Positions 1 to 12,145 are shown, counted from the first letter of the stretch. The stretch: DNA of 64,000 nt from Rhodopseudomonas sp. P2A-2r (GCF_026015985.1 NZ_CP110389.1:248001-312000), one strand, 5' to 3'. Numbers and translations: made by a program. Notes: generated by a model from the sequence alone, not told the origin.

Positions 1-412
1 GCAACGTGCGGGCCAAGGTGTCCTTGAGGCTTTCGCCGCCGGGCGGCGGCACGTCGTAGGACCGGCGCCAGATCAGCACCTGCTCCTCGCCCCACTTCTT
101 GCGGGCGTCGTCCTTGTTGAGGCCGGACAGATCGCCGTAGTCGCGTTCGTTCAGCGCCTGATGCCGGGTGATCGGCAGGCCGGTCTGGCCCATCTCCGTC
201 AGCGCCAGATCCAGCGTGTGCTGGGCCCGGGTCAGCGCCGAAGTAAAGGCGATGTCGAACACCAGCCCCTGCGCCTTCAGCTTCTGCCCGGCTTCCTTCG
301 CCTCGGCCACGCCCTTCTCGGTGAGGTCGGGGTCCTTCCAGCCGGTGAAGAGATTTTTCAGATTCCAGTCGCTCTGGCCGTGACGCACGAGCACGAGAAG
401 GCGGTCGGTCAT
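1..412 (-). CDS. gpmA: 2,3-bisphosphoglycerate-dependent phosphoglycerate mutase (partial, 3' end outside window)
   Basis: Glycolytic enzyme that interconverts 3- and 2-phosphoglycerate. The reverse strand reads [17 protein letters not shown] from the ATG at 412. The RHG motif carries the catalytic phospho-histidine, followed by [15 protein letters not shown] and, about 90 residues in, [15 protein letters not shown]. All are signatures of the cofactor-dependent mutase. About 137 codons are visible and the C-terminus runs off the window. It lies 18 bp downstream of dapB on the same strand, so the two may be co-transcribed. Confidence 0.93.
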   Translation of the reverse strand, partial: MTDRLLVLVRHGQSDWNLKNLFTGWKDPDLTEKGVAEAKEAGQKLKAQGLVFDIAFTSALTRAQHTLDLALTEMGQTGLPITRHQALNERDYGDLSGLNKDDARKKWGEEQVLIWRRSYDVPPPGGESLKDTLARTL

Positions 413-430
413 TCCTGATTCCGTTTCTGC

Positions 431-1246
431 TTAGATGTCACCCAGGCCGAGCACGTCGGCCATCGAATACAGTCCGGGCTTCTTGCCATGCGCCCATAGC
501 GCCGCCTTCAGCGCGCCGTGGGCGAACAGCATGCGGTCCTCGGACTTGTGCGTCAGCTCGATGCGCTCATAGGGCCCGGCGAAGATCACGCTGTGATCGC
601 CCGACACGGTGCCGCCTCGCAGGCTGGCGAAGCCTATGTCGCCGGCAGTGCGGGCGCCGGTAATGCCGTCGCGGCCGCGCGCCGAATGATCCGCCAGCAC
701 GATGCCGCGGCCTTGCGCTGCGGCTTCGCCGAGCATCAAAGCGGTGCCCGACGGCGCGTCGATCTTGGCGCGGTGATGCATCTCGACGATCTCGATGTCG
801 AAGCCCTCGCCAAGCGACTGCGCCACGCGCTTGACCAGCGCCGCCAGCAGGTTGACGCCGAGGCTCATGTTGAACGACTGCACCACGATGGCCTGCGAGG
901 TGACGCTCTTGATGACCGCATTGTCGGAGGCCGACAGCCCGGTGGTGCCGATCACATGGACGATGCCGCGCTCGGCGGCGATCGCCACATTGGCGATGGT
1001 GGCGGCGGGAACGGTGAAGTCGAGGATGCCGTCGGCATCCTTCGACATGGTCCACAGATCGGCCGACAGCTTGACGCCGCTGGCCGGCAGTCCGGCCAGC
1101 ACGCCGGCATCCTTGCCGAGCAGTTCCGAGGTCGGCGCTTCCAGCGCTCCGACCACCACGGCGCCTTCGGTGTCCGAAATGGCGCGGATCAATGCCCGGC
1201 CCATGCGGCCGCCGGCGCCAGCAACGATCAATCGCATTGGGGACAT
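431..1246 (-). CDS. dapB: 4-hydroxy-tetrahydrodipicolinate reductase
   Basis: NAD(P)H-dependent reductase of the diaminopimelate/lysine pathway, cytoplasmic. The 271-residue product has the dinucleotide-binding loop GAGGRMGR near residues 10-17, and around residue 155 the family motif [15 protein letters not shown], which contains the catalytic histidine and lysine. Length is typical. Translation may start at residue 1 (MSPMRL) or residue 4. It is followed closely by gpmA on the same strand. Confidence 0.95.
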   Translation of the reverse strand: MSPMRLIVAGAGGRMGRALIRAISDTEGAVVVGALEAPTSELLGKDAGVLAGLPASGVKLSADLWTMSKDADGILDFTVPAATIANVAIAAERGIVHVIGTTGLSASDNAVIKSVTSQAIVVQSFNMSLGVNLLAALVKRVAQSLGEGFDIEIVEMHHRAKIDAPSGTALMLGEAAAQGRGIVLADHSARGRDGITGARTAGDIGFASLRGGTVSGDHSVIFAGPYERIELTHKSEDRMLFAHGALKAALWAHGKKPGLYSMADVLGLGDI

Positions 1247-1352
1247 CGAACGCCTTTCAAGTCTGTAGGGGCGATATAACCACGCCGCGGCCCTGCGGCA
1301 ACACGCGCCGTCGGATACCGGGCGTCAAACGGCTGAAACAGTGACGCCATGC

Positions 1353-1655
1353 TTAAGGTTGCGGACCGTCATAGCCTTCGATGATCACCAGATCGCCTTC
1401 GGAATGCGGCGCGCGCATCGCCACCAGACGCTGGTATTCCGGCGAATTGTAGCAGGCCAGCGCGGTGGCGTAGTCCTTGAATTCCAGCACCACGTTGCGC
1501 GAGCGGGAACTGCCCTCCCGCGTCTCGTGCTGCCCGCCGCGCACCAGGAATTTGGCGCCGAATGCCGCGAATACCGCGCCGTTCTGCGCGATGTAGTCCT
1601 TGTAGCCGTCCATGTTGTGCACATCGATGCGTGCGACCCAGTAACCCTTGGCCAT
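1353..1655 (-). CDS. DUF1330 domain protein
   Basis: A 100-residue protein starting MAKGYWVARIDVHN, with the pattern of DUF1330 (dimeric alpha-beta barrel fold): an N-terminal beta strand, a central FLVRGG strand, then VVLEF and a C-terminal LVIIEGYDG. No catalytic function is established for the family. It stands alone between dapB and a repeat that precedes pyrF. Confidence 0.8.
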   Translation of the reverse strand: MAKGYWVARIDVHNMDGYKDYIAQNGAVFAAFGAKFLVRGGQHETREGSSRSRNVVLEFKDYATALACYNSPEYQRLVAMRAPHSEGDLVIIEGYDGPQP

Positions 1656-1727
1656 ATGGTCCTCCGTGATTTCGTTGTTTCTTGCAGCAACTTCCCTTGT
1701 TTCCCGGGCGCGCTGCAGCGTTCTTTA

Positions 1728-1818
1728 CGCTGCTGCGCAGACCCGGGATCCCGATTTTCTCGATACCGGGACCCCGGCTCTGCGAAGCAACACTACGTGT
1801 TGCATCGAGTCCGGGGCA
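1728..1818. repeat. Intergenic palindromic repeat, family B
   Basis: This spacer holds inverted GC-rich arms (CCGGGATCCCG ... CCGGGACCCCGG), then CTCTGCGAAG and TCCGGGGCAC. The same arrangement appears in the opposite orientation at about 46800-46940, and a related one at 13935-14083. It has no coding potential and probably forms a hairpin in RNA. Confidence 0.6.
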
Positions 1819-1823
1819 CAATA

Positions 1824-2537
1824 CTAAGACCGAACCGCCTCCGCGATTTCCTCGACAATGGCTTCCGCCGCCGCTTTGGGATCGGACGCCTGCATCACCG
1901 GTCGCGCCACCACCACATGGTCGGCTCCCGCACGGATGGCGTCCCCGGGGGTCATGACCCGCTTCTGGTCGCCGAGCGCGCTGCCTGCCGGGCGCACGCC
2001 GGGGGTCACCAGGGTCATCTGTTGTCCGACGATGCTGCGGAGGTTGGCGACCTCTTCGGGCGAGCAAACGATGCCGTCGATGCCGAGCGCCTGGGCCTGG
2101 CGGGCGCGGGCCTCGACCAGCTCGGTGACGCCGAGCCGGTAGCCGGCGGCCTGCAGGTCGTTGTCGTCATAGGAGGTCAGCACGGTGACCGCGAGGATCT
2201 TCAGGCTCGAGCTGCCGCGTCCCTGCACCGCGGCTTGCATGGTCTGCGGATAGGCATGCACGGTGAGGAAGGTGGCGCCGAGCGAAGCCACGCTTGCGAC
2301 GCCGCTCGCCACCGTATTGCCGATGTCGTGCAGCTTGAGGTCCGCGAACACCTTCTTGCCTGCATCGGCCAGCTTGCGGATCAGCGGCAGGCCGCCGGCA
2401 TAAGCGAGCTGGTAGCCGATCTTGTAGAAGGTCACGCTGTCGCCCAGCCGCGCGATCATCGCCTCGGCGGCTTCAACGCTCGGCAGGTCGAGACCGACAA
2501 TCAGCCGGTCGCGGGGAGTCATGTTCGGGGACTGCAT
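1824..2537 (-). CDS. pyrF: Orotidine 5'-phosphate decarboxylase
   Basis: Last step of UMP synthesis. The 237-residue product contains LIVGLDLPS near the N-terminus and the catalytic motif [13 protein letters not shown] (Lys/Asp network) near residue 65, then VTPGVRP near residue 180 and [11 protein letters not shown] near the C-terminus for phosphate binding. It may start at residue 6 (MTPRDRL). It sits 6 bp downstream of the FMN reductase gene, which suggests one transcript. Confidence 0.95.
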   Translation of the reverse strand: MQSPNMTPRDRLIVGLDLPSVEAAEAMIARLGDSVTFYKIGYQLAYAGGLPLIRKLADAGKKVFADLKLHDIGNTVASGVASVASLGATFLTVHAYPQTMQAAVQGRGSSSLKILAVTVLTSYDDNDLQAAGYRLGVTELVEARARQAQALGIDGIVCSPEEVANLRSIVGQQMTLVTPGVRPAGSALGDQKRVMTPGDAIRAGADHVVVARPVMQASDPKAAAEAIVEEIAEAVRS

Positions 2538-2543
2538 CTCACC

Positions 2544-3119
2544 TCACTTCATTTGCTGCGCGACATCGACCAGCTGCCGCACCATCGCGGACAGCACCTC
2601 CCTGTCGGCGGCGTGCTTGAGCCGGTCGGTCTCGTCATAGGCGTCATTGGCGAAGGACAGCGCCAGCTGGTTCGGGATCACCAAAGCCCGGCACGCCGAC
2701 AGCACCAGACGCAGCGCCTGCAGGCAGCGGCTGCCGCCGAGCCGCCCGCCCGATGCCGCGGCGATCGCGAACGGCCGGCCGCGAAACACCTCGCCCCGTG
2801 TCTCGTGGGCATCCTGGACCCGCGAGACCCAGTCGATGGCGTTCTTGAGCAGCGGCGGCAGCGATGAATTATATTCGGGGGTGACGAGCAGCACGCCATG
2901 ATGCGCACCGATCATGCGCTTCAGATTGACGGCGTGTTTCGGCACGCCGGACGTCTCCAGGTCGCCGTCATAGATCGGCAGCGGAAAATCGCCGAGCGAC
3001 AGCAGGGTCACCTCGACATCGGCGCGCACCAGCTCGTCAATGGCAACGGCCGCGAGCCGCGCATTCAGCGAACCGCTGCGCAATGAGCCGGGAATGACGA
3101 GGATTTTCAGCGCGGACAT
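2544..3119 (-). CDS. NAD(P)H-dependent FMN reductase family protein
   Basis: Flavodoxin-like reductase of 191 residues. The N-terminal LVIPGSLRSGSLN loop is the FMN phosphate-binding loop (GSxRxxSxN) of the ChrR/azoreductase/SsuE-type family, and TPEYNSSLPPLLKNAIDW near residue 80 is the second signature. Likely a soluble quinone or nitro/azo reductase; the substrate cannot be told from sequence. It lies directly upstream of pyrF on the same strand. Confidence 0.88.
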   Translation of the reverse strand: MSALKILVIPGSLRSGSLNARLAAVAIDELVRADVEVTLLSLGDFPLPIYDGDLETSGVPKHAVNLKRMIGAHHGVLLVTPEYNSSLPPLLKNAIDWVSRVQDAHETRGEVFRGRPFAIAAASGGRLGGSRCLQALRLVLSACRALVIPNQLALSFANDAYDETDRLKHAADREVLSAMVRQLVDVAQQMK

Positions 3120-3172
3120 GATTCAATCGCGTTCGGGGCTGGCCCGCCGCGAGGTCACGGCATCGGACCGTA

Positions 3173-3775
3173 TCAGCCCTTGCGATACACCCAGACGCGG
3201 GCGGGCGGAAGATTCATCCAGATCCGCTCGGACGCCTCTGTGGATACGCCGGGCAGCGTCTTGGGAATCGGGGGCGCCACCGAATAGGTGAACTGCACGA
3301 ACGGCGCGCCAGGCGCCAGAGCGACGAACGCATCGCGGATCAGCTTGAGCCGGGTCAGCATCGGCTTGGTCACCAGCGGAAGCCCGGACACCACCGCGGC
3401 CGCCGGCTCCTTCAGCACGTTCCACAACGTGTCGCGCAGCGCATAGGCGTCGCCCTGCACCACGGTGGCCTGCGGATAACGTTCGCGCAGCAGCGCGCAG
3501 AAGGCGGGATTGAATTCGACCAGCACCAAACGCTTCTGGTCGATGCCGTGGGCCAGCAATGCGGTGGTGATCGCGCCGGTGCCTGGCCCGAGTTCGATCA
3601 CAGGACCGGTGGAATCGACATCGACATACTGCGCCATGGTGCGGGCAAGCACCTTGCCCGACGGCATCACCGCGCCCATACGCAGCGGCTTCTCGATCCA
3701 TGACCGCAGGAAACGCACCTCATCGTCAAGACGCTGGGGCTTTTTCAACGCTCGCGCGGACGATTGCAGAGGCAT
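3173..3775 (-). CDS. pmtA: Phospholipid N-methyltransferase (PmtA type)
   Basis: SAM-dependent methyltransferase of 200 residues. The SAM loop VIELGPGTGAIT is near residue 60, and the N-terminal FLRSWIEKPLRMGAVMPSG segment is typical of phosphatidylethanolamine N-methyltransferases that make phosphatidylcholine in rhizobia. The position just downstream of dnaJ is where pmtA was described in Bradyrhizobium japonicum (from memory). A related rRNA methyltransferase-like role is possible, but the N-terminal signature favours PmtA. Confidence 0.82.
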   Translation of the reverse strand: MPLQSSARALKKPQRLDDEVRFLRSWIEKPLRMGAVMPSGKVLARTMAQYVDVDSTGPVIELGPGTGAITTALLAHGIDQKRLVLVEFNPAFCALLRERYPQATVVQGDAYALRDTLWNVLKEPAAAVVSGLPLVTKPMLTRLKLIRDAFVALAPGAPFVQFTYSVAPPIPKTLPGVSTEASERIWMNLPPARVWVYRKG

Positions 3776-3868
3776 GTCGCTTCCAGGCGGGACCGCGAAA
3801 CGCGGGCTGTCAGAATTTGGTCATAAAGAGGTACAGGCCAAGGCTCGAACGGTCAAGCGAATCGGACC

Positions 3869-5011
3869 TCAGGAGCCGGCCCGGGTGCCAAAGAAGTCCT
3901 TGACCTTAGTGAAGAAACCCGCCGCCTCCGGTTGCGTTGCACCGGACGACAGCTTTTCGAACTCGGCCAGCAGCTCCTGCTGTTTCTTGGTCAGGTTCTG
4001 CGGCGTCTCGACCACCACCTGAACATACATGTCGCCCATCTGCCGCGAACGAAGCACCGGCATGCCCTTCGCTGCAACGCGGAAACGGCGACCGGACTGG
4101 GTGCCGGACGGCACTTTCACCTTGGTCTTGCCGCGCTCGATGGTCGGCACCTCGAACTCGCCGCCCAGCGATGCCGTCACCATGGAGATCGGCACGCGGC
4201 AATGCAGGTCGGCGCCGTCGCGCTGGAAGAATTCATGGGTCGCCAGCGACAGGAAAATGTACAGGTCGCCCGCCGGCCCGCCGCGGACCCCGGCCTCGCC
4301 CTCGCCGGATAGCCGGATGCGGGTGCCGTCCTCAACGCCCTGCGGGATATTGACTGACAAAGTACGCTCGCGCTCGATGCGCCCGGCACCTTCGCAGCCC
4401 GGGCAGGGATCCTCGATCATCTGGCCGCGGCCCTGGCAGCTCGGGCAGGTCCGTTCCAGCGTGAAGAAGCCTTGCGCCTGGCGCACCCGGCCGGCGCCGC
4501 CGCAGGTCGTGCAGGTCTTCGGCTTGGTGCCGGCCTTGGCGCCGGTGCCGGAACAGGACTCGCAGGTCACCGCCACCGGAATCTCGATCTGGGCGGTCTT
4601 GCCGGTGAAGGCTTCCTCGAGGGTGATCTCCATGTTGTAGCGCAGGTCGGCACCGCGCTCGCGACCGCCGCTGCTGCGATCGCCGCGCTGGCCGGCCATG
4701 CCGAACAGGTCTTCGAAGATATCGGAGAACGAGGACGCGAAGCCGGAGCCGAAGCCCGCGCCGCCGCCGCCATTGCCCTGCTCGAAGGCGGCATGGCCGT
4801 AGCGGTCATAGGCGGCGCGCTTGTCGCCGTCCTTGAGGACCTCGTAGGCTTCGGCGATTTCCTTGAAACGGGACTCGGCGGCGGCATCGCCCGGATTCTT
4901 GTCCGGATGCCATTTCATCGCCAGCTTGCGGAACGCCGACTTCAGGCCAGCGTCATCCGTCGTGCGTTCGACTTCAAGGGACTCGTAATAGCAGCGCTTG
5001 GTGGTCGACAT
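3869..5011 (-). CDS. dnaJ: Chaperone DnaJ
   Basis: Hsp40 co-chaperone of 380 residues that stimulates DnaK ATPase. Domains in order: J domain (residues 1-70, HPD inside [10 protein letters not shown]), a Gly/Phe-rich linker (about 78-100), four CxxCxGxG-type zinc repeats (about 150-215: [32 protein letters not shown]) and C-terminal substrate-binding domains. It is separated from dnaK by a 150 bp spacer with a palindromic repeat. Confidence 0.98.
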   Translation of the reverse strand: MSTTKRCYYESLEVERTTDDAGLKSAFRKLAMKWHPDKNPGDAAAESRFKEIAEAYEVLKDGDKRAAYDRYGHAAFEQGNGGGGAGFGSGFASSFSDIFEDLFGMAGQRGDRSSGGRERGADLRYNMEITLEEAFTGKTAQIEIPVAVTCESCSGTGAKAGTKPKTCTTCGGAGRVRQAQGFFTLERTCPSCQGRGQMIEDPCPGCEGAGRIERERTLSVNIPQGVEDGTRIRLSGEGEAGVRGGPAGDLYIFLSLATHEFFQRDGADLHCRVPISMVTASLGGEFEVPTIERGKTKVKVPSGTQSGRRFRVAAKGMPVLRSRQMGDMYVQVVVETPQNLTKKQQELLAEFEKLSSGATQPEAAGFFTKVKDFFGTRAGS

Positions 5012-5089
5012 CCGTCAAATCCGCCCGAAGTTCGTCCTCATCCGAGGCGCATCCGAAGCAACTCGCTTCACAGGATGCCGCCCCTCACT

Positions 5090-5150
5090 TAACAAAAAAT
5101 GACCCTCATCCTTTGAGACGCGCTACGCGCTGCTCCGGATGAGGGCCACC
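5090..5150. repeat. Inverted repeat between dnaK and dnaJ
   Basis: CCCTCATCC and GGATGAGGG form the arms of a hairpin around a short GACGCGCTACGCGC core. A related pair, CATCCGAGG..., occurs just upstream. A hairpin here could shape dnaK versus dnaJ transcript levels; that is inference. Confidence 0.55.
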
Positions 5151-5164
5151 ATTTTGCTCGCCTA

Positions 5165-7063
<1,899 letters not shown>

Positions 7064-7165
7064 GGTCCTCATACCCTTCTTTTGCGGCAGGTTGGCTGGG
7101 CCCTGACGGCGCACCAATCCAAACCCCCAATAATCAAATGCTCGCGATATTGCGACGGTAGGCCT

Positions 7166-7193
7166 CATATAGGAGGGGGTGGGGGCCGCAAGG
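7166..7193 (-). promoter_or_regulatory. Possible RpoH (sigma-32-like) promoter of dnaK
   Basis: On the reverse strand CCTTG (7189-7193) is followed after 15 nt by CCTATATG (7166-7173), resembling the alphaproteobacterial heat-shock -35 (CTTG) and -10 (CYTATNT) elements. It lies about 100 bp upstream of the dnaK start, leaving a long leader. No CIRCE inverted repeat was seen here. Assignment is by eye. Confidence 0.45.
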
Positions 7194-7420
7194 ACCGGAC
7201 CCATGGCCAAGCCAAGGAAAACGCCTGCAAGGCAAAAGATTAATCGATCCGGCCGGTTGCGCCGGGCGGCAGGGGCGGACCGGACGGGAACGCATTGGGC
7301 CCTGATCTGTTGCCGGAACGCGAAATCCGCTACAGCATGGCCGTCGGCTGCGGCGTCCTGGCATCAATGGCCGCAGTCCGCGACCATCGTACAGCCGCAA
7401 TGCGAACCCAGTAGATTTTC

Positions 7421-8362
7421 ATGAAAAACATCGCTCCGCTTTTCGCGCTGACCCTGTTGCTGGGGGCCGCGACCTCGGCTCTCGCCGCCGACGCGGTCTA
7501 CCCGCCGGGCCTGAGGATCGGCATGACGCCGCTGGTCGGCCTGGCGCCGGCGAAGACCTTCACCGGCTTCGAGACCTCCGACCAGGGCGTCAAGGTGCTG
7601 GTCACGGAGCTTCCGGCCGCCGCCTATGGCGAGGTCGAGAACGCCTTCAAGGCCGGCCCCGCCGGCGGCGTGAAGCCCGAGACCCTCGAGACGGCAGCGG
7701 GCAAGGCCTATTACACCGTCGAGAACGGCAAGGATGCCACCGGCAACATCAGGCGCTATTCGATGATCATGCCGGGCGGCACCTTCTCCGGCTACATTGC
7801 CGTGCAGGTCCCGGAAAACGCCATGAAGATCTACACCGACGACGCGGTGCGCCAGATGTTCTCTTCCGCGTCGGTGCGCAAGGAAGTGCCGATCGAGGAA
7901 CAGCTCGGCCTGCTGCCCTTCAAGATCACCGAGATGAGCAACTTCAAGACGGTGCGCACGCTGGCGCCGGGCGCAACCATCCTGCTGACTGACGCCACCG
8001 ACGAAGCCGCCGAAACCGGCGTCGAAGCGTCGCCCTACATGGTGATCGGCACCACCGCCTCGGCGCCGGAAAAGGCGGAAGATCGCGGCCGTTTCGCCCA
8101 GCAGGCGGCGACAATGATCCCGGGCCTGCGCGACGCCAGGATCACCATGTCCGAGCCGATGCGGCTCGACGGCGCCCCCGGTTACGAGACGCGCATCGAC
8201 GCGGTCAGCGGCAAGGCCAACACCCCGGTCACCGTGGTGCAATGGTTGCGTTTCACCAGCGGCAATGTGGCGATGCGGATCGTTGCCAGCACGCCGCGCG
8301 ACGACTGGTCGAAGGCCTTCCCGCGGTTCCGGGCGGTGCGCGACGGCATCGAGCCGCGCTGA
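7421..8362 (+). CDS. Exported protein of unknown function
   Basis: A 313-residue protein with a Sec signal peptide: MKNIAPLFALTLLLGAATS then ALAAD, cleavage near residue 23. The mature part is soluble-looking with no motif I recognise. It stands alone, divergent from dnaK, and an ATG with AGTAGATTTTC just upstream has no strong ribosome site. Probably periplasmic. No function is proposed. Confidence 0.75.
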   Translation: MKNIAPLFALTLLLGAATSALAADAVYPPGLRIGMTPLVGLAPAKTFTGFETSDQGVKVLVTELPAAAYGEVENAFKAGPAGGVKPETLETAAGKAYYTVENGKDATGNIRRYSMIMPGGTFSGYIAVQVPENAMKIYTDDAVRQMFSSASVRKEVPIEEQLGLLPFKITEMSNFKTVRTLAPGATILLTDATDEAAETGVEASPYMVIGTTASAPEKAEDRGRFAQQAATMIPGLRDARITMSEPMRLDGAPGYETRIDAVSGKANTPVTVVQWLRFTSGNVAMRIVASTPRDDWSKAFPRFRAVRDGIEPR

Positions 8363-8473
8363 CGGCGCGCAAAACATGCAGGCGGCGGCTGAAATTTGGT
8401 CCGCCTCGGCCGCGCATCCGCCTTTACCGGCTCCCCGCGACCTGATTTGCTGGTGTTCTTCGGGAGATCAGCG

Positions 8474-9190
8474 ATGCCGAACAGACGAGAGATTGTTGCG
8501 GGGTTGGGAGTCGCGGCCATGGCCAGTCTGGTGCCGAAAACGGGACAGGCTGCAGGCAAGGTCAGCATCGACAAGACATCCGTGCTGCTGGTGATCGACG
8601 TGCAGAACTGCTTCCTGCCGGGCGGCAGCCTCGCGGTGAAGGACGGCGACAAGGTGGTGCCTGTCATCAACGCTATGGCGAAGAAATTCGCCGATGTGGT
8701 GATGACCCAGGACTGGCACACGCCGGGTCACGTCTCGTTCGCCTCGTCCCACGCCGGCAAGAAGCCGTTCGAGACCGTCGACCTGAAATACGGCAAACAG
8801 GTGCTGTGGCCGGACCATTGCGTGCAGGGCACCGACGGCGCCGGGCTGTCCAAAGACCTCGCGATCCCGCAGGCCGGGCTGGTGATCCGCAAGGGTTTTC
8901 ACAAGGACGTCGACAGTTATTCGGCCTTCACCGAAGCCGATGGCAGGACCACGACCGGCCTCGCCGCCTACCTGAAGTCACGCAAGCTGCAACGCGTGTT
9001 CATCGCCGGCCTGGCGACGGATTTCTGCGTGGCCTGGTCCGCCCTCGACGCGCGCAAAGCCGGCTTCGACACCTATGTCGTGGAGGACGCCTGCCGCGGC
9101 ATCGACACCCAGGGCTCGCTGGCGAAGGCCTGGGCCGATATGGCCAAGGCCGGGGTGAGGCGGATCAATTCGACGGATCTGGTGGCGTAG
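8474..9190 (+). CDS. pncA: Nicotinamidase / pyrazinamidase with an export signal
   Basis: Isochorismatase-fold amidase that converts nicotinamide to nicotinate. The catalytic Asp is in VLLVIDVQNCFLPGG, metal ligands in QDWHTPGHVSF, and the catalytic Cys in AGLATDFCVAWSA. The start at 8474 gives MPNRREIVAGLGVAAMASL...GQAAG, an N-terminal extension of about 28 residues with RR plus a hydrophobic run and Ala-rich cleavage site, like a Tat signal. Most PncA proteins are cytoplasmic, so this copy may act in the periplasm. 238 residues. Confidence 0.9.
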   Translation: MPNRREIVAGLGVAAMASLVPKTGQAAGKVSIDKTSVLLVIDVQNCFLPGGSLAVKDGDKVVPVINAMAKKFADVVMTQDWHTPGHVSFASSHAGKKPFETVDLKYGKQVLWPDHCVQGTDGAGLSKDLAIPQAGLVIRKGFHKDVDSYSAFTEADGRTTTGLAAYLKSRKLQRVFIAGLATDFCVAWSALDARKAGFDTYVVEDACRGIDTQGSLAKAWADMAKAGVRRINSTDLVA

Positions 9191-9219
9191 AGGCACAACG
9201 CCTTTACGTCATACTCAGC

Positions 9220-9326
9220 TGTCATCGCCCGGCCTGCGCGCAATTGCGCGCCAGGACCGGGCGATCCAGTAAACTCAGACCTTTAAGTGAATACTGGGTC
9301 ACCCGGTCAAGCCGGGTGACGACAGA
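9220..9326. repeat. Intergenic palindromic repeat, family A (copy 1)
   Basis: Begins TGTCATCGCCCGGCC, contains GCGCGCAATTGCGCGC and ACCGGGCGATCCAGTAAAC, and ends with an inverted ACCCGG/CCGGGT pair and GACGACAG. Further copies are at 32263, 33479, 41219 and 50925. It sits between the convergent pncA and grpE genes. Confidence 0.75.
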
Positions 9327-9332
9327 CTACGA

Positions 9333-9926
9333 TTACTCCGATGCGGCGGCCTTGGCGCCGCCCTTGGACACCGCGACCAGCGCCGGGCGCAGCACGCGGT
9401 CGCCGATGGTGTAGCCGGCCTGCACGACCTGCACCACGGTGCCGGCGGGCACCGAAGCGTCCGGCACCTCGTACATCGCCTGCTGAAAGTTCGGATCGAA
9501 CTTCTCACCGGCCGGATCGAATTTCTTGACGCCGTTCTTTTCCAGCGTGTTGTGCAGCGAGCGCTCAGTCAGCTCGACGCCTTCGATCAGCGCCTTGATG
9601 CCGGATTCGGCCTGGGCCTTGGTCTCGGCGGGCAGCGCATCGAGGGCGCGCTGCAGGCTGTCGGCAATATCCAGCACCTCGCGGGCGAAATTGGTGATCG
9701 CATAGGTGCGACCGTCGGCGATCTCCTTCTGCGTCCGCTTGCGCAGGTTTTCCATTTCCGCCAGCGTGCGCAGCATCTTGTCGCGCGATTCCGCGGCTTC
9801 CTTGGTCAGGGCCTCGACCGAATTCGGCTCCGGATCGTCGGGCATGATGTACGGCTTGGAGACCACCGGTTCGGCGGGCTGAGCCTGCTTTTCGGGATTC
9901 TCGTTCGACCCGTTGGAATCAGTCAT
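9333..9926 (-). CDS. grpE: Nucleotide exchange factor GrpE
   Basis: DnaK nucleotide exchange factor of 197 residues. The start at 9926 ([13 protein letters not shown]) gives the usual disordered acidic N-terminus, then a long helix with [11 protein letters not shown] and [16 protein letters not shown], and the C-terminal beta domain with [24 protein letters not shown]. It follows hrcA on the same strand, the usual hrcA-grpE order. Confidence 0.97.
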   Translation of the reverse strand: MTDSNGSNENPEKQAQPAEPVVSKPYIMPDDPEPNSVEALTKEAAESRDKMLRTLAEMENLRKRTQKEIADGRTYAITNFAREVLDIADSLQRALDALPAETKAQAESGIKALIEGVELTERSLHNTLEKNGVKKFDPAGEKFDPNFQQAMYEVPDASVPAGTVVQVVQAGYTIGDRVLRPALVAVSKGGAKAAASE

Positions 9927-10031
9927 CACGCTGCCTTCTGAAAAACGCTTGGTATGGGGGATTGCTGCGCCGGATATCGTGGTTTGCAGGGCAAAAATCA
10001 AGCGCAACCGGTAAATCGGGGCGGCGTCCGG

Positions 10032-11126
10032 TCATCCGCCGAGCATCTGGCTGACCACCCTTGCGGCATAGTCGACCATCGGGATCACCCGCGCATAATT
10101 CAGCCGGGTCGGTCCGATCACGCCGAGCACGCCGACGATTTGACCGGCGCCGTCGCTATAGGGCGCGATGATGGTCGAGGAACCGGACAGGGAGAACAGC
10201 TTGTTTTCCGAGCCGATGAAGATCCGGACGCCCTCGGCGCGTTCGGCCCGGCCCAAGAGGTCGATGACGCCGCGCTTGGCCTCGAGATCGTCGAACAGCA
10301 GCCGGACCCGCTCCAGATCCTCCAGCGCATGGAGATCCTCCAGCAGGTTGGCGTGGCCGCGGACGATCAGCTGCCGGTCGTCATTGTCGCCGCCCGACCA
10401 GCTGGCGATGCCGGCGGCGATGACCTTGTGGGTGAGCTGGTCGAGTTCGGCGCGGTTTTGCGCCAGCGCCGTCTCCAGTTCCAGCCGGGCCTCGTCGAGG
10501 GTGCGGCCGCGAATCCGCGCATTGAGGAAGTTGGTGGCCTCGGTGAGCGCCGATGTCGGCACCCCCGGCGGCAGGGTGAGCACGCGGTTTTCTACCTGGC
10601 CGTCCTCGGACACCAGCACCACCAGCGCCCGTTCCGGCTCCAGCCGGACGAATTCGATGTGTTTCAGCCGCGAATTGGCCTTGGCGGTCAGAACCACCGC
10701 CGCTGCGCGGGTCAGGCCGGACAATCGGGTCAGCGCCTCGCCCAACGCCGCCTCGACCGACTGCGGGCGGCCGGCGGAACTCAACTGGGCCTGGATCGAC
10801 TGCCGCTCCGGTTCGGTGAGATCTCCGACCTGCATCAGGGCGTCGACGAAAAAGCGCAGGCCGAGCTCGGTCGGCAGCCGCCCGGCGGAGGTATGCGGAG
10901 CGTAGATCAGCCCGAGCTGCTCGAGGTCCGACATCACATTGCGCACCGACGCCGGTGACAAGGGCACCGTGATCAGGCGGGAAATGTTGCGCGAGCCGAC
11001 CGGTTCGCCGGTGGCCAGGTAGCTTTCGACAATTTGCCGGAAAATCTCACGCGACCGCTCGTTGAGCTGCGCGAGCCCGGCATTGGCGGCAATCAGGCCG
11101 ATCGGATCGTGATGGGCCAAGGGCAA
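10032..11126 (-). CDS. hrcA: Heat-inducible transcription repressor HrcA
   Basis: Repressor that binds CIRCE elements, typically upstream of groESL in this group. 364 residues. The N-terminal winged helix has [17 protein letters not shown] and VGSRNISR, then [35 protein letters not shown] is the family signature, and the C-terminal [19 protein letters not shown] is conserved. It is divergent from rph and followed by grpE. Confidence 0.97.
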   Translation of the reverse strand: MPLAHHDPIGLIAANAGLAQLNERSREIFRQIVESYLATGEPVGSRNISRLITVPLSPASVRNVMSDLEQLGLIYAPHTSAGRLPTELGLRFFVDALMQVGDLTEPERQSIQAQLSSAGRPQSVEAALGEALTRLSGLTRAAAVVLTAKANSRLKHIEFVRLEPERALVVLVSEDGQVENRVLTLPPGVPTSALTEATNFLNARIRGRTLDEARLELETALAQNRAELDQLTHKVIAAGIASWSGGDNDDRQLIVRGHANLLEDLHALEDLERVRLLFDDLEAKRGVIDLLGRAERAEGVRIFIGSENKLFSLSGSSTIIAPYSDGAGQIVGVLGVIGPTRLNYARVIPMVDYAARVVSQMLGG

Positions 11127-11275
11127 CTCCTGTGACAGCCCCTAATTTGTCGCTCCGGGGCCCGACTTACAAGCACCCATTGCGGCAATAGGTCCGTGCA
11201 GCCCTTGCCGCTGCCGGCCCACCCCCTAAAAGCACCGCGAACTGGCTTTTTTGAATTTTCGGAAGGATTTTACTC

Positions 11276-12001
11276 ATGCGGCCAAGCCGTCGTGCGCCCG
11301 ATGAACTGCGCGCCGTGTCGCTGGAACGCGGCGTGGTCAAATATGCCGAAGGCTCCTGCATGGTGAAATTCGGCGACACCCATGTGCTGGTGACGGCGAC
11401 GCTGGAAGAACGGCTGCCGCCGTGGCTCAAGGGCCAGGGGCGGGGCTGGGTCACCGCCGAATACGGCATGCTGCCGCGCGCCACCCTGGAGCGCACCCGC
11501 CGCGAGGCCGCAGCCGGCAAGCAAGGCGGGCGCACCGTCGAGATCCAGCGCCTCATCGGCCGATCGCTGCGCGCCGCGGTCAATCTCGAAGCGCTCGGCG
11601 AACGCCAGATCACTATCGACTGCGACGTGATCCAAGCCGACGGCGGCACCCGCACAGCCTCGATCACCGGCGCCTGGGTAGCTCTGGCCGATTGCATCGG
11701 CTGGATGAAGAGCCGCAACATGTTCAAGAACGGCGACGGCGACAAGGTGCTGCGCGACAATATCGCGGCGATCTCCTGCGGCATCTACAACGGCACCCCG
11801 GTGCTCGACCTCGACTATGCCGAGGATTCCGAGGCCGATACCGACGCCAACTTCGTCATGACCGGTGACGGCCGCATCATCGAGGTGCAGGGCACAGCGG
11901 AGAAGACCCCGTTCTCGCAGGACGAATTCCTGAAGCTGATGGGCCTTGCGCAACAGGGCATCGGCCGGCTGGTCGAGCTGCAGAAGATCGCGGTGGCGTA
12001 A
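11276..12001 (+). CDS. rph: Ribonuclease PH
   Basis: Phosphorolytic 3'-5' exoribonuclease that trims tRNA 3' ends. 241 residues beginning [12 protein letters not shown], with [16 protein letters not shown] (about 60), the phosphate-binding [15 protein letters not shown] (about 85) and [21 protein letters not shown] (about 118). Full length with no truncation, unlike the rph of E. coli K-12. Confidence 0.97.
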   Translation: MRPSRRAPDELRAVSLERGVVKYAEGSCMVKFGDTHVLVTATLEERLPPWLKGQGRGWVTAEYGMLPRATLERTRREAAAGKQGGRTVEIQRLIGRSLRAAVNLEALGERQITIDCDVIQADGGTRTASITGAWVALADCIGWMKSRNMFKNGDGDKVLRDNIAAISCGIYNGTPVLDLDYAEDSEADTDANFVMTGDGRIIEVQGTAEKTPFSQDEFLKLMGLAQQGIGRLVELQKIAVA

Positions 12002-12005
12002 CTGC

Positions 12006-12135
12006 CGTAGCCCGGATGGAGCCAAGCGAAATCCGGGATTCCCATTCATCACATGCACGCGGGCCCCATATTGCGCGGAGTTTATCATCGGGCGCGCTTC
12101 GCGCGACCCGTTGGCTCCATCCGGGCTACGGACTA
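12006..12135. repeat. Palindromic repeat between rph and rdgB
   Basis: The outer arms are GTAGCCCGGATGGAGCCAA at the left and TTGGCTCCATCCGGGCTAC at the right, nearly perfect inverted copies, with an inner GGGCGCGCTTCGCGC hairpin. The whole spacer is occupied by this element. Confidence 0.75.
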
Positions 12136-12145
12136 AGATTCTCTC

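Noticed and set aside
7064..7210. Longer dnaK N-terminus starting at 7210
   Set aside because: The extra 49 residues have no homology; the conserved Hsp70 start is [14 protein letters not shown] at 7063, and the extension would cover the promoter.
7064..11275. CIRCE operator near dnaK, grpE or hrcA
   Set aside because: The TTAGCACTC-N9-GAGTGCTAA inverted repeat was looked for and not seen.
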